Source: Isoetes taiwanensis (Eukaryota; Streptophyta; Lycopodiopsida; Isoetales; Isoetaceae). Taken from it: a DNA stretch of 64,000 nt. The stretch lies in NCBI GenBank assembly GCA_021234155.1, contig JAJEKV010000031.1:15059748-15123747 (forward strand). Direction: 5' to 3'. The translations under genes were made by a program, and so were the position numbers. This document shows, piece by piece, positions 1 to 12,817 of the stretch. Numbering within the stretch: position 1 is the first letter of the stretch; every line of letters starts with the position of its first letter. A model generated the notes under the pieces. The model saw only the letters and a list, made by a program, of their open reading frames with translations. It did not search any database and was not told the DNA's origin.

Positions 1-1300
1 GAAACACAAAAACAGCTCCGACATGATAGGGCATGTTTTCGATGCCTTCGCCAAGGAGACTACTTTCAGAACTGCCTCTTTCCTTGATGCAGACAATTCC
101 GGCGGCGACCAAAGGATACATGTAAATGAGGATACATATAAATAATGAATTATAATGTGTACACATGCGGATGTAAAGTATGGTTAAGAAAAACAGTGTG
201 GGTCTGGAAAGATACGAGATAGTCAAAAGAAGAAAAGTATTTCAAAATATGGTGGAAAGAAAATGTTAATATAATAAACTATAGAGTACATGCAGTGTTA
301 AATATAATAGAATATAAAATATAATTATGCATGTGTTACACAAACTATTGAAGGAATAACGAGACTGAGATTATGACTATGAAGAAAAAGGTTATGAATA
401 ATAAATGATGAAGAACGTGTGTGTGTGTGTGCGCGTGTAATTAATGTTAAAATATATATGTAAAAATGTGGGATATAGTGCAATATATATAATTGTATTA
501 AAGAATAAGTATAAATGTGATGGGCATGTAAAACAAGGAGGATAACAATATATATGAGTTATTAAAGCTGTAACAAACTAAGAAAAAAATTTCATACAAA
601 ATTAAAATTAGCGCAGAGTGTAATAACACAAATTGTAAAGTGAAGGGAGAGTATAAAAGACATATAAAAAGAAGCTTATATGATTACAACGAATTTGTAT
701 TATATAGTTTCAGAATTATAAGTGTCTCTTATATTAATAGATGTTGTCTATGTCTATAGGTGTGTATAATATATAATCAGTTAAACGTGTGTGAGTAAAG
801 AATGATTTCTAAATTGAGTATATTATGATATAGTGTCAGTATAATGTATATCTCTAAGAGTATAACATGAATGACTAATATACTAATGAAAGATATCTAT
901 CAATCAATATAGCGAAATGGAGAAGTGAGTAGTGATGGATTCCAAAAGAGTTCCAACCATTGCGGAGACCTAAGTCATCATGACTATGGCAATTCGACCC
1001 CAGATTGCTCACCGACATGTACGTTTTGATTTGGATTGCAGAGGCATTGCAAACTGCTGGCACCTCGATGGGCGAAACCTTTTAGATAATCCAGCAAGTA
1101 TGCCCATGGGCCTATCTGAAGGCCATTACGTCCTTCACGTAAGCCTCAGGAGAAGTATACATTTGATTCTAAGGTAATATATGGATTTCAAACGCTCTTG
1201 GATATGACGGGCAAGCAAGCGTAATTAGTTTCGCATGCTATTCTCGATCGTACGTACAAGCAGACAAGGGACTCTCATAACCTCTCCTATCTAGTTAAGT
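1..1300. other. AT-rich intergenic DNA, no gene seen
   Basis: Strongly AT-rich sequence with a short GT/GC dinucleotide run near 418-437 and many stop codons in all frames. The only ORFs (about 60 codons near 875-1177) resemble no family I recognise. Composition becomes more balanced from about 940. Confidence 0.6.
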
Positions 1301-1319
1301 AGAACCACTTTCCAAAGGC

Positions 1320-3780
1320 AGGTCCAACATCAGTCCTTAAGAGGGATTTTGATGCGGCTTACCCGGACTTCCTACGGCAATGTCACGCATATACCAACAA
1401 CGCCGGCTTCAAAGGAACATGGCGTGTGCTAATACCACCAGCCGATATCTCGACAGGAATTAGATCCGATAGGGATCATGCAGGCCACTCTTCATGCAGG
1501 GATACGGCTAGATGCATCTTAGTAATGGGAATGGGCATATAGACATGATAGGACGCCTTCATCTATGGCTATAATGGGAACATTGCCATTCCTTACGCCG
1601 AGACGGATCAAGCCTTAGGCATGATAGGCTTCTCCTTTTTTTTTCCTTTCCTTCTTCAAAGGGGGTGGTCCCCTCAACCATAACATCTAATTTAATTTAT
1701 AAACACTGATGTCTTGTAATTCTGCAGGGCAAAAGCGTTTAGCTTAGCACCTGCAGTACTTCTAAGGGTCGCTCCAGGCCTATGTTCTTGTTGTGATACG
1801 CTTTTTTCTGTTTGCATGGCCACAGTCCACCGAGGACCAATAGTGTGCTTGTTTATGTATTATATCTTGAGTGCTAAATTTTGACAGGACTACAGTCCTA
1901 CATAATGATCATGTACGATCTATATATGTCTCTTTTATATTACCTACCTAAATCCGTCCACCTTTCTTAATTTAATTTTCCTTGTAAGTTAACCACCTAA
2001 CCCAAATGAGGACAACATAAATTGTTATGTCCCCCTTCCAGATAACGTTGTTCCATTAATTACCGTTCAACTTTGGCCGAGTTACAAATTGCACATTACG
2101 GGTCATTTCAAACTTGATCACCTTGAACATGACAACTTTTGTGTGACTTATAATTTTGTGTTACCTCTTTAAGGTGGGGAGACTTGCTTCCAACATGTCA
2201 TATTTATGTTGGTCCAGAGCAATAATAGTCGTGATGCTGAGGACAACATCATTTTTAAGGTGGGGAGAATGTGATGTTCCACATATTTATATGCCTTTTG
2301 GGTATAAATACATGACACGTCGCAATGAATAATTAATGGTGCATTAATTATTCATAAGCTAGGTGTAGCTATGTCAATCATTAATTATTAAGGTGGAAAC
2401 CTAACCCTAAACCCTAATTCGAATTTAGGGCTTAACCTAATACTAAAAGGGGTTAAATTATTTAACTTAATTAATAATAACCAATCTAGAGTTGCCACCT
2501 GGCCCAAAACAATTGGGCAAGGTAGGCTTGCTAATCTGGGACACCCAAATTGGGGCTTCCACCCTAATTTGCCCTAAATCAATTTGGGGGAAATTGGTGG
2601 AGGAGGAGCTGCTGTTCAACTTTGGTTTCAGCCAGAAGGATGGAGAACAGAGAGATAGCTATGATATTGGTTAGTTTTAGCATAGCTTGTATTCTTCTGA
2701 CCCTTGTTTGAGTAGATGGATGATTAGATTCTATTCTATGATCTACTTACGATGAGGATGGATGTTTGTATCTGATTGCTGTTTTCTCTTTCTATTCCTC
2801 CTGTGCTGTAGTGGATTAAGGGGGTAGAGACCTAAAGGTTATCTAGATCTAGATCCTAGTTAGAACCCCTTAAATCCCATTAAATGCGGCCTGTGCACAA
2901 GAGACCAACGGGCTGTGGATGCTATGATGTGGTTCAGCACCAAATAACGGACACAACTGGTGAAGTGGGGGTGGAGCCTTGCTGAGCGTGGCTACTGGGG
3001 CTCCTATAGTGTACTTCACTATGTGTGGGCTGGGTATGAGTTTGACACCCCTTGGATCGGAGGATATGTGCCTATATGGACGTCCTAGACTTTGCGTAGA
3101 TTTTGGGGGGTAAGTCGGGTACGGATGCGTGTGCACCTAGTGGAACGTATCCTCTAGCACACCCATGGAACCATTGTGATTCTGGAGGGGATTCATCCTT
3201 TTCCTGCCTCATCGGACTCGGGGAGATGTAACCAGGAGTAGTCTCATAGGGTGAATCCATAAGATTGCGTCTCCAGAAGGCTACAACCATGCCATAGCAT
3301 GATTCAGCCTATCTGCAAAGTGTGCACAGGAGGGGCGGATAGAATGGACTACCCTAGCCATTGTTCTATGCCAGCCAACGCCATGTTATACTTTTGTCTG
3401 CTGTTATTTGGAGGCCTGGACTGTCAGTCGACCCCCGTGCATCTGAGCCCGGGGTAGAGCCCTTATTTATGGTGCATTTCCTTTGTTATGTTGGTATTCC
3501 GTTTTTAGTTGTATTGATGATGATAGGCCACCCTTCATGGTGGTATATTATTTATTAGTATTGTTGCCAGGTGCTAACATGTATGTACGCTTCTGCTATA
3601 TAGAATTCCCATAGAAGGCGTGGGACGAATGACACCTCCATGTCCTTCACCCGGACACTTGGCCATCACAAGTGGTCCGAGTTAGACGGAGGGCCTTTCC
3701 GTGGCGATGGAGTTGCCGTGGAAGGGGAATTTCCCGTATTTATATGATTGGAGCATCGTATGGATTCGGGGAGCGTCACA
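1320..3780 (+). mobile_element. Ty3/gypsy chromovirus 3' end with 3' LTR (5'-truncated)
   Basis: The LTR spans about 2270-3780, from TGTGATGTTCC to GCGTCACA, and is directly preceded by a polypurine tract (AAGGTGGGGAGAA). The full-length element at 28,337-36,211 has the same arrangement on the other strand. All LTRs of this family here share the block AAGTGTGCACAGGAGGGGCG (near 3318 in this one). The internal part (about 1320-2269) matches the 3' untranslated region of the full-length copy, for example GGGGGTGGTCCC near 1661 and the nearby GCATGATAGGCTTC. No coding domain survives. A second polypurine-like block lies about 87 bp upstream, near 2170. Confidence 0.85.
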
Positions 3781-5040
3781 GAATTCGTGATATTCCTTAT
3801 AACAAAGATGATGTGTATTTACTTTGCCCATTTCTACAAGGTTCCAAGGCCCCGAAGGTGCCTAACCTTTTTTTTAAGATATGACACGTGGTAACATGTG
3901 AATATGAAGATTCGCAAGAGGGAATGCTTAGTGGACTCAGCCTAATCAGCATATATAAGTTATCAACACTCTCCTCCTTAGTGAGGATACTTGCGATGGT
4001 AAGACTTTATTCAAGTTTGTTTTCCATCTACATGTATATCTTTTCCTTTTAGACTTATGCACTAATGGTATCTAACCTTGGGGTATTTTAGCATGGCAGA
4101 GTATCTTGTTTTTCATCATACTCACATTGATTTCGGTGTTGTGTTGTCTTTGCGAGCATTCTTCGACCGTTTTGCTAACTTTTGCGTATTGTTTTGGTTA
4201 AAATATTTCTAATCTACCCTTCACAATAACTTTGGTTAACATTGCCTTTGCTCCCTCCTTTATAACATTTGTTAGGCATAACACTAACATTGCCTTTTCT
4301 TCTCCCTTCTTCATGACATTTGTTAGGCATAGGGCTATTCAGTTACTTAATGTGGTTCAAGTTATCTTTCTAACCCTTCCTTTGACAATAACTTTGGCAT
4401 ATTCTTTTTGGTTTCTTTTTTCGCATTCTCATCATTGCCTTAAAACTAACCTTGCTTCCACATTCTTTTTGATATCTTGTTATGCCTAAAGATCTTTAGT
4501 GACTTCTTGTATTGGGCATCGGTCATTCGTGCTTGAAATCATATGTTTAATTGGTTGCATGTTTTTGGTGGTGTTGTTTCATAAGTTTTTTGCAAATTAC
4601 TTTCCGTGGTCATTTGGTTTGCCATCGATATGTGTAAGGATACTTGTCGTGGCATTTTTGGATTCTTAGGTAGTCGATGCTTTGCATTTGTTATTTTGGA
4701 TTTCTTGTGATATTTTGGTCTTTAACAAACATTTTCATTTTTCTCAAAAGTATAGTTTGTATTGCCTTGTCCTCAACTTAACTGATCCAAACTTGAATGT
4801 CAAATTTCAATTCTTGTGATGCTCCATTATTTGATTTGGGTTCATTGTCATTCGTGCCCCTAGGTTGCATTCACATTGCTAAAGCAGTAATGATACCTTT
4901 TTTTGGGGGTTAATAACTTGGCTTTTCTGAAGAAAATGGTTATTGGATCAATATCTATGAAAGTATTTTTATGCATCATATGGTGGCTTGTTTACATACA
5001 TGCAACTTTTCTATACATTCGATGATTTTTACTGAGAGTG
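3781..5040. other. T-rich intergenic DNA with a short tandem duplication
   Basis: The plus strand is T-rich. A roughly 50-bp unit containing CATTTGTTAGGCATA is duplicated in tandem at about 4236-4332. The short hydrophobic ORFs come from T-richness and are not considered genes. Confidence 0.5.
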
Positions 5041-5435
5041 GATCTTTATTCTGAATTTTTAGAATGACTTCTTTGGATAATGATGTGCAATATGTTCTCT
5101 GGGCGTTTGATCTAGTGGTAACACACTAGTTCCTTAGCAATGTGGTCTCGAGTTCGAGACCGCCCAGAATCGCACTCGGTATTGTTGGGGGTCAAATCCC
5201 AACAGACGCAATGTAAGGTGGTTGGGGGCAGGGCCTAACCAAGCAATGTAGTGTGGTGTGTGGTCACATGTCCAGTTGGATGCTGCCTAGTGGCGTGACG
5301 TTAAAACTACTATCTATCTATCTATCTCTTTTCCATGTGTCAAAGCAGTTTTCACTGAATTTTTAGATTGACTTCTTTGGATAATGATATGCAATATGTT
5401 CTCTTTTCCATGTTTCGAAGTGGTTTTCACGTCAT
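5018..5435 (+). repeat. 85-bp tandem duplication split by the SINE
   Basis: Copy 1 (ending ATGTTCTCT at 5100 and resuming TTTCCATG after the SINE) and copy 2 (about 5355-5430) share the motif GACTTCTTTGGATAATGAT and the flanking ATGTTCTCT / TTTCCATGT. Copy 2 is uninterrupted and so shows the pre-insertion state. Confidence 0.75.
5101..5324 (+). mobile_element. tRNA-derived SINE with CTAT-repeat tail
   Basis: The head contains an A-box-like TGATCTAGTGG (5108-5118) and a B-box-like AGTTCGAGACC (5151-5161) at tRNA-like spacing, typical of a polymerase III promoter. The body ends GTGACGTTAAAACTAC followed by (CTAT)n. It interrupts one copy of an 85-bp tandem duplication, so the empty site can be read from the neighbouring copy. 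This gives a target duplication of about five bases (TCTCT), partly merged with the tail. Confidence 0.85.
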
Positions 5436-5917
5436 TATTGGGGCTTTCCTGGATCTGGATTCCATTAGTTGTTTTGTTCCATGTATTTAAGTGTTTCTTA
5501 GCATGTTCTCTAGATATTTGTTGCAGTTACCTTTGCTGATACATTGTTTTCATTTGCCATTTCACCTTTTTTTTTTTTTTTTTTTTGTTAATGTCATGTA
5601 TTCCACTCCGCTCTTAGCCCTCTTGATCCCCATCTCCTCTTTAACCTTGGCCATAACCTCCCTTCGACTTAGATCTCACTTTTTCGACCTTCTCGATTCA
5701 TGCATAACAATCTCACCATTTTCTCAGCTTGGGCCTCTCTTTTGCTAGACCCACGCTATCTTCAACTTTTCAGTTAGCCAGTTATCAGCGTCTTCTCACA
5801 ACAGCCTTTCCCTTTGGTTCCCTTCCTCCCTTGTATGGTTCCTTTGCACTTTTTGTTGATATTACTCCTAGATATGGTTATATCTAATTTAATATTCTCT
5901 CTGTTAGTTATTATTCT

Positions 5918-6127
5918 CCACGCGGTGGGTCATGCTAGTATTATTTTTCCCACCCCCTGTGTGATGCTATTATATTTCCACCTGTTGGGTGATGCTGTTG
6001 TTTTTTCCACCCGCTGGAAGATGCTATTTTTCCACTCGCTGGGTGATGCTATTTTATTTTCCACCCATTGGGTGATGCTATTTTTTCTTCTTCTTCTTTT
6101 TTTTTTCATCAGTAGATGATGCTATTT
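5918..6127 (+). repeat. Degenerate ~31-bp minisatellite
   Basis: Six imperfect units with the core CCACYCRYTGGGTGATGCTATT are separated by T-rich spacers. The translated ORF over it is a by-product of the repeat. Confidence 0.7.
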
Positions 6128-6339
6128 TTGGTACCAATAGCTGGGTTTTTTTCCTTTTTAGGTGGTCATTCTTTTATTTTCTTAACATGTAATGGGTATT
6201 TTTCATGTGTTTTGCTTTTGTTAGGTCGCATTCCTTGAATTTGCTGCACGGTACATCCGGCTTCATCATATGTTTATCTTCCATCTTCGAACCATCCTTG
6301 AGATTGTTTGCTCATATGTTTATCTTTCGTCTTCGGAGC

Positions 6340-6575
6340 ATCCTCGAGGTCATTGGCGACATTATCTCATTAGGGTTTTTCTGAAAACCTGAAAGGGTGC
6401 GGTTTTTATCCAGGTGAGAAGTTGTCCATACATAGTGTATTATTTCAGTTTTATGGGGTAGCTCGATGTTGTTCCTATGGTCAACTCCTCAAAAAAAAAA
6501 AAAAATCCCAAACATTGTACACTGCTGTTGTGATTAATGACAAGCCAATCTTCAATCGGTTTTCTGTGTTCTTTC
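6340..6575 (+). repeat. Dispersed repeat, copy 1 (second copy at 50,010-50,255)
   Basis: It shares an ordered series of blocks with 50,010-50,255: GGCGAC, CTCATTAGGGTTTT, CCTGAAAGGG or CCCGAAAGGG, GATGAGAAG or GGTGAGAAG, TATGGGGTAG, CCTATGGTC and GCTGTTGTGAT. Both copies are on the plus strand. I see no ORF or terminal repeat, so the class is unknown. Confidence 0.55.
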
Positions 6576-6579
6576 CGAG

Positions 6580-7550
6580 TCCACTACCATAATCTACTAA
6601 TCTCATATGTGAAATATTTTCAAAAGTAATATAACGATATAGTATGAAGAAAGACTATAGTTTATTTATATGCATTCTCAATCGTATGAGCACATTTCTT
6701 TTCGAATTACTGTTAAGAGATATCTTTTTCAGTTGCTTACACAAACAACTTTTAAAACAAGGCCCAACTTTGAACGGCCCAAAGCTACTTGATTAGAATG
6801 AGACAAAACAAATCAGTACCAAATTACCATAAAATCAACAATATCCTATAAAATGTCTACGTATATATCATCCCTCCTTTCAAAACTTCATCAACATATG
6901 AAGATACAAACTATGTGGCTCTAAAGCTTTCAAATTCCTAATTACATGGCAGATTACTAATACCCAGAGAACCTATTTTATTGCGATAAAATTTATTTAA
7001 AAAAAAAAAAGGGAACTTGCATTTTTTGTAATGATGGTTGACATCCTAAAGTCATCATACATGATGCAAGTTTATGCAAGCCTTCAAATGCTTATCTCAA
7101 TAGTTAAATACATAAACCTTACTTAAATGTATGTATACCCTTAACACATTCCGATAGTCTTAAAACATTTTTAAGGGGCAACGAGCTATGTATGCATGCA
7201 TGCGAAAGCACATGCCTTGCATGTCAATTCTGAGCTCTATATTTTGACTACAATTTCTGGGTTTTTAAGCATGCCATTTGCAGCATTTTGGTTTCCTAAA
7301 TTTGCCTGCATGTATTAAACACTATTATGTATTAAACAGGAGCAAATCATCAAAATGAGAGCGAAAGGAATATTCCTTAAAGATTTCTAATTGACTATGT
7401 CACATTGACACTTTTCCTTGCAACTAGAATTTTCCTGAAGTATATTTTTAGAGTGATCCTCCAATTTAAGGGAATACAACTTTTAACAAAAAAATTGAGT
7501 GAAGTCTGTAACTGAAATTGTATTATTTTCAAAAATTGAAGATATAATCT
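6580..7550. other. AT-rich intergenic DNA, no gene seen
   Basis: AT-rich sequence with homopolymer runs and one palindrome (AAGGAATATTCCTT, near 7366). No coding signal. It borders the 3' end of the DUF7869-type relic; I looked for terminal inverted repeats matching 12.9-13.5 kb and saw none by eye. Confidence 0.5.
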
Positions 7551-7556
7551 TCATAT

Positions 7557-10438
7557 TCACATGCAAAATTTACAATCTTTTCCTAAGACTCGGTTATATG
7601 CAAAAGTGTAAGGAGTGATGAGGGAGAGATCTAGCACATTATCATATTTGTTTATGCCATCTTCACCTTCACTTCTTTCACTATCACTTGAGGAAGTGCT
7701 TGAGTTATCTTCCTCATCACTGTCAACAGAGGGTGAAGCATTGCAACCACCACTCCCTTCTTCATCTTTGTCCTCATAATTACAAGCCTTCTTAAGCAAG
7801 CTGATCGTCCTCTGGCGTAGAGGATTATCAGATTTCAACTTGAAGTCATGGCATAATATAGTAACGTCACGTAGGTTTAGCTCATCCCTACAACCTACTT
7901 TCTCCCCTTTCCTTGAGTTCTCATTTCTAACTCATATCTACCTTCAAAGGCATTTTCTGAACGTGTAGCAAGCTAATGAATCTTGAGTTTAGTCACTAAG
8001 CCTTCCTCTTTGATTGCGTCAATTAGTTTTGTTATCCAAAAAGGTCGACCTTTGTCATCCTCCTCAGTAGGGAGAGCAACTAGCATATCTTTGGCAATTT
8101 CTGTGATATTACCCAGAGGCTCATTCCTGTGTCATGGTTCGAGGTACATGACGCAATCCTCATCTTCCTCTACTGCAGGTGCCACTGTAGCATTGCTTGC
8201 ATCTGCCTGGTTCTGCTGTTGATGGAAGGCATCGGGCCAGTAAAAAGGTTCCTGCAACTGCCTTAAAGCTAGGTTTTGAATAACAATCTTTTGTTCAAGA
8301 AAGAAACTTCAATGGCTTTTAAGGATGTGGTTGGGGTACTTTTCTTCTGCTTTGACTCTTTTGGATTCTTCAGAGGAAGTTGCTCAGCATGTTCTACCAA
8401 AGAAGTGTCTGGAACAGATTTGAGGAAGCGCAACCCCTCTGTTGGACTCCAGTCTTTAGTTGTGGTATATTTCTTCCCCTGTAAAAAGCTTTCTCAATTC
8501 TTTAAGTAAAACTTGATATGATGTTAAAAGATAAGATCATTCAACTTATTCACAGCTTGTTCTCTGTCAGAACATCGAGAGAAAATAGATTCTCTAAAGT
8601 CAGCAGTCTCCTTGAAAAGCTCAACCACTGGAATGGGAGTGTAAGAGTCTTCAATTATTCGAACTAAAGTAGGAAGACAAAAAGCCTTCTTTCTTCTAAG
8701 ACATATGAAAAACATGCGGAACATCTGGTCTATTTGATCATGAGTGTGGCCTACAAGTAAGAATCCGAGCTTTATTTTTCTAAAGAACCCTAGCTCCATT
8801 AGCATGGCACAATAAGCAAAGAGAGAGTTTAGTTTTTGTTCTCCTTGGTGGTATTGTCAAGTTGCAGGTAGAGCACAGCTGGTAATTGCTCTTGCTCACA
8901 GAGCACCTTGTTAAGAAATGTAATAATGAGGTTTGGGTCATCATGCAAGTTAGGATATGTTAAGAAGACTTTTCACTTTAAACTTCCTTTGAAGACCATA
9001 GCTCCTACAAGATGGACCTTGACAAAGCATTCTTTTTCTCTTTGACTCTTTAATTTAGCATAACTTGAGCAAACAGACATTCTATGTCTCCTGGGAATTT
9101 TCACAAGACCGAATTCACTTTTCCACAGTCTAGTGAACTATGAGTAAGAGATGTGTTGAGACTGAACACATGTCTCTCTGTATCCTTGGAGGACATCTTT
9201 TTGTGATGTTGTCTATCAAATGATACATGTTGCTGTTAGGCAACTTTTCACATGTTTCTCTAAAATATTTCTCCATCCATGACACAGCAGCTAGGGCGTG
9301 CATTGTTGAAACTCTTTTTGGACTACAATGATCATCAATTGCTGAGTTTTTATCCAGTCTTTTGTGTATTCGAGACATTCTAGTCGACCCTAAATGGTGG
9401 ACAACCATGAAGCATTTCTGGCAAACTTGCTCATGGTTAATGTAATGTCGGTCTGGTCTTACATGATAAGCCAAATAGGCATTCTGGTCTGCCAATCTCA
9501 TGGAAATGTAATTGTCTCAAATGTACGAAGTTTAGCCATGTTGAATTTGTTTATGCATCCCAATGAGCAGCATTTAGTTCTTAGAAGTCTGCTCATTTTA
9601 TGTTTGTCCATGAAATTTCTTCTTCTTGCAGAAGAGCATGCTCTCAAATTAAAATCCACTTTGAATTTTTTGGATTGGCTGGAGAACATATAATCTCGTT
9701 GCTCCTCGCTGGCGTCTTCATCTTCTGATGAGAGTTCTACTCTAGGGGTGACCTCCACTGCCTTGAGTGGTGTGTTTGTAGAGGAAAACAGACCACGTGA
9801 AGTTGTTCCCAGAAAAGGCGATGGCACAGTGTTAAAAGAAGGTGATGGTCCATAAGATATTGTGGCAGCAGTCGTTCTTGTAGCATCTTGAGAAGGAGTT
9901 CTTGCAAACATCTCGTTTATAGCAGACTGGAGTTCTGCAAACCCATGTGTCACAACTGCTGTGTGAATAGGAATAGATGCTGCAACATCATCCTCATTTG
10001 TAGTGAAGTCCTGGTGAGAGAAATTGTAGAGAATCTCACATTCTGCACGTTCTGTTGTCCTCGTATTTCTGGCCGAAGCAGGAGAAACTATAAATGGTGG
10101 GGGGTAGCCTATTCTAATCACTTGTTGAGGTGGAGCCTGTGTAGTTTATGGGGATGGAACAAAAGGTGGTGGAAGCCTTCTACGTACAGGTGGTGATGTT
10201 GTGTAAGGAGGGGGAAGTCTACTTCCTCTGGACTTGGTGATAGTTGGAAAGGTGATGGTAGTCTAGTACTTGCTGGACTTGGAGTGTCTTCGAGAAGCAA
10301 AAAGCATCTTGTCGAGATAGGAGTCGGAGAAGCCTGGGCATCAGAAGAAGACACATTCTGCCCAACCGTTTCTTCCAAGCTAGAAGAGCTGGAGACAACA
10401 AAGGGCGGTGGAAGCTTGTTCACAAAGCGATTCACCAT
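7557..10438 (-). pseudogene. DUF7869-type transposase-like protein, decayed
   Basis: Read 5' to 3' on the minus strand. A Pro/Ser-rich N-terminus begins at ATG 10,438, just after an intron-like acceptor (TTTTGCAG). Then comes a Cys segment CCSLGC...NKF (about 9540-9570) and the conserved block VCQKCFMVVHHLG (about 9400). Next is LQLDN...KENKN (about 8860), then GFLLVGHTHDQIDQMF (about 8720-8770) and a basic stretch ending in a W-x-P-x-x-G-L-R-F-L motif (about 8440). Last is a segment GRPFWITKLIDAI (about 8050) and an acidic tail (7557-7838). This order is that of eukaryotic DUF7869 proteins, which often sit in mobile DNA; biochemical function is not established. The blocks lie in different frames with in-frame stops (for example after KENKN), so the copy is broken or cut by unrecognised introns. 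It is divergent from the plus-strand gene at 11,175. Confidence 0.75.
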
Positions 10439-10499
10439 CTTCAACAACTGCAAAATAGTAGGGAGACTTAAGCAACATTTTCGACTGCAAAATGTTTGT

Positions 10500-11119
10500 T
10501 ATTCCCGAATACAAAACCACAATGTTAAAGTAGAAGTCCCATTAAAAATCGAGTGAAAGGAAAACTAAAACCTATTCCAGAATACATTTGAGCAAGACAA
10601 TAAGATTAAATATATTCCATTTTATATAGAAGAAGAGAAGGGTGTAAGGGGGACCTTTAAAAAGAAATTTTGGCGCCCTCACTTATGTATTCCAGTCTCT
10701 GAGCTCTAGGCGCCAGCGCCAGTGCCCTCAAATTTAATTGTAGAGACTGTATTCCAGTTTGCATGGAGAAATCATGGAGAGGTGAGTGCAAAAAGTACAG
10801 CGTACGAACATTTTTGAGTTTGTGGCCTATTCCAGAATATGTTACTCCATCACAGGACTTGCTATTCTGTATTCCGGGATACACTTTTGATTTTAGAGAA
10901 AATCAAAAGTGTATGAAGTGTATTCCAGAATACACTTGGTTTTTGTATGTAATGAAGATGTATTCTAGAATAGAATTTAACTGTTTTTTTTTTGTAAATG
11001 GCGCGTTTTCTTGCTTTACTTGAATCAAAATATTGCCTTTCAGACTTCATATTTTGAGTTGTAAAGTCTAGTTTTTGTCTGATTTGAGCACAATAGTTTC
11101 TATTCGTTATTCCCGAATA
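10500..11119. promoter_or_regulatory. Cluster of TATTCYNGAATA palindromes between divergent genes
   Basis: Near-perfect copies are at 10500-10511, 10573-10584, 10828-10839, 10870-10881 (one mismatch, GGGATA), 10921-10932, 10961-10972 and 11108-11119. Half-sites TATTCCAG start at 10688 and 10750. More copies lie at 12521-12532, 12847-12858 and 12907-12918, within intron-like gaps of the plus-strand gene. The core TTCnnGAA equals two inverted heat-shock-element units. It could also be a subterminal binding site for the element's own protein. I saw only half-sites elsewhere in the window. Confidence 0.6.
10879..10914. repeat. Perfect 16-bp hairpin
   Basis: ATACACTTTTGATTTT (10879-10894) and its exact reverse complement (10899-10914) are separated by AGAG. 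The left arm overlaps one palindrome of the cluster, and another starts seven bases after the right arm. Confidence 0.85.
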
Positions 11120-11174
11120 AGTTTTTGTGTCTATTTTATCTTCTTTTTAGCTTTTAACAATAGTTTTTCCACAG

Positions 11175-12817
11175 GCAAGAAGGAAGCAAGAGAGCTCCAA
11201 AAAAGACAACCAAGATAAGAAACCTCACCCGCAAGCAAGGGTCCAGGAAATAACTGAGCCCGCAATATATGAAAACCTCCAGACGCAATGGTACATTACA
11301 AGTGGAACTAGAGGAAAGTCCATCACACTAACTTTTCGACATGTCTGTGGAAGTCCTGGAGTTAAAAGGTATGATGACAGAGAGTTTGCGTGCATTGGTG
11401 TTATCAGAGACGTCTCTGAAGTCGCCAGCCAGTCAGGACAACAGGGGCAGCTCTCCTTCAAAACATCCCAGGGATTTATAATTGTCGACCATGCATTTTT
11501 TAGACTTGTTAGAGTAAGCCCCCAACCCCTCTACAGGTACATGGCACATTATGTAAACAAGCAGAGGCTCGCTAACATCATAAAGAAAGTCCAATCTACA
11601 CAAAGTGAGAACTTTGTTTACAACGACTCAGAGAACGAGATAGTGGAAGAGGAAAGGCAAGACGATGCCTCTAGTCAGGAAGAACAGGATGAAAGTCCTA
11701 GTGAATTTGAAGAGCATCATGAGGCACCATTGCAGTGAAAGAATAAAAAAACACAAGGTGCATCAAATTGATGTGGAAACCATACCTGAAGAAAGCTCCA
11801 AGAAGAGAAAAGGAAAAGCCAAGGCACCAGGGGTGGCCATTAAGGAAAAGGTGGACAAGACATCGGAGAGGATGGAAGAAATAAACCTGCACAAATATGT
11901 GCAAGGTATTATATAGTTGCCAGTGACTTCCATGAGGTTGCCGCCAAAGAATGAAGCTGGTGAGAGGTTCCTTCAAGTTCGAAAGATTTATGCCAATCAT
12001 TTAAGGAACCTGAAGAATAGGATCAGAAGCAACCCAAATGCCCACGTAGCTCCTATTGTCGTTCTTGTGGACAGAACTCAGTGCATGGACCCCAAGGAGT
12101 ATGACAAAGAAAATGCAGATACTTATATGCATTACGTTTTGGGGGGCAACCACAGTTTCAAAGCGAGGAGGCAGCTGTACAAAGAAAAGAATAACGTGAG
12201 ATACCTCTCTGTCCTCTGCACTGTTTATTGTGGCTTGACAGATGAAGAAGCGAAGATTGTTACCAACACGCACAATGCTGACAACGAGTACAAACTGAAA
12301 CTGAGCTTCGTCAACAAGATAAGGTTCATGCACATGGAGTACATTATTTTTAAAGAAAAATATGAAGAAGATCTTAATAAACCAGCCAACTTGTTGGAGC
12401 TAAAGGAGGCGTGTGCTATTGAGTGTTGCCTCAAGTATGACAAGGCAAAAGGCAGTCTCTAATAAGCTACGACAATTGGTTTCAACTTGCATTTAGAGAC
12501 GGCAGAGTAAGTTCCTCTTGCATTCCGGAATAAGTTTTCTTGTCCCCCACTAACAATTTTTCAATTGCAAGTACAGATCTGGGAACTCCAGAATGAGATA
12601 TTCAATATGTTTGAGTGCAAGGAGTTAAAAAGCAAAGGAATGGTCTCAAACAAGAAGAAGGGCTCCGATGTTCCAAAAAAAAGAGATGACCATAACCGTC
12701 TGGAGGGAAATGCATGGCTTCACTGATATGGAATTGCTGGAAAGGCTACTGCAAAAAGTTGTGGACAAGGTCTTTACATTGGAGGAAATGTCCAAGGAGC
12801 TGCACAAGTATGTTGAA
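11175..12817 (+). pseudogene. Protein with ParB/sulfiredoxin-like GGNH segment, partner of DUF7869 gene
   Basis: After an acceptor-like TTTCCACAG, an open frame runs 11175-11738. It starts with a Lys-rich head, then a novel region (WYITSGTRGK ... FRLVRVSP), then an acidic stretch. The frame shifts near 11,730 and continues with a Lys-rich linker, an in-frame TAG at 11914-11916, and an open segment 11917-12462. The latter carries PIVVLVD, YVLGGNHSFKARRQL, LCTVYCGLTDEEAK and NTHNADNEYK. A G-G-N-H-x-x-x-A motif followed by a 'G-x-x-x-E-E-A' strand-helix pattern is reminiscent of ParB/Srx-fold domains, which is my inference. Further exons (SYDNWFQLAFRDGR, then IWELQNEIFNMFECKELKSKG, then VWREMHGFTDMELL) follow intron-like gaps, the last ending before GTATG near 12,817. 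No member of the family is known to me by name. Divergent from the DUF7869 gene. Confidence 0.55.

Noticed and set aside
5491-6119. Hydrophobic ORFs of 85-101 codons
   Set aside because: T-rich sequence and a minisatellite produce Phe/Leu-rich frames; no homology or start context.
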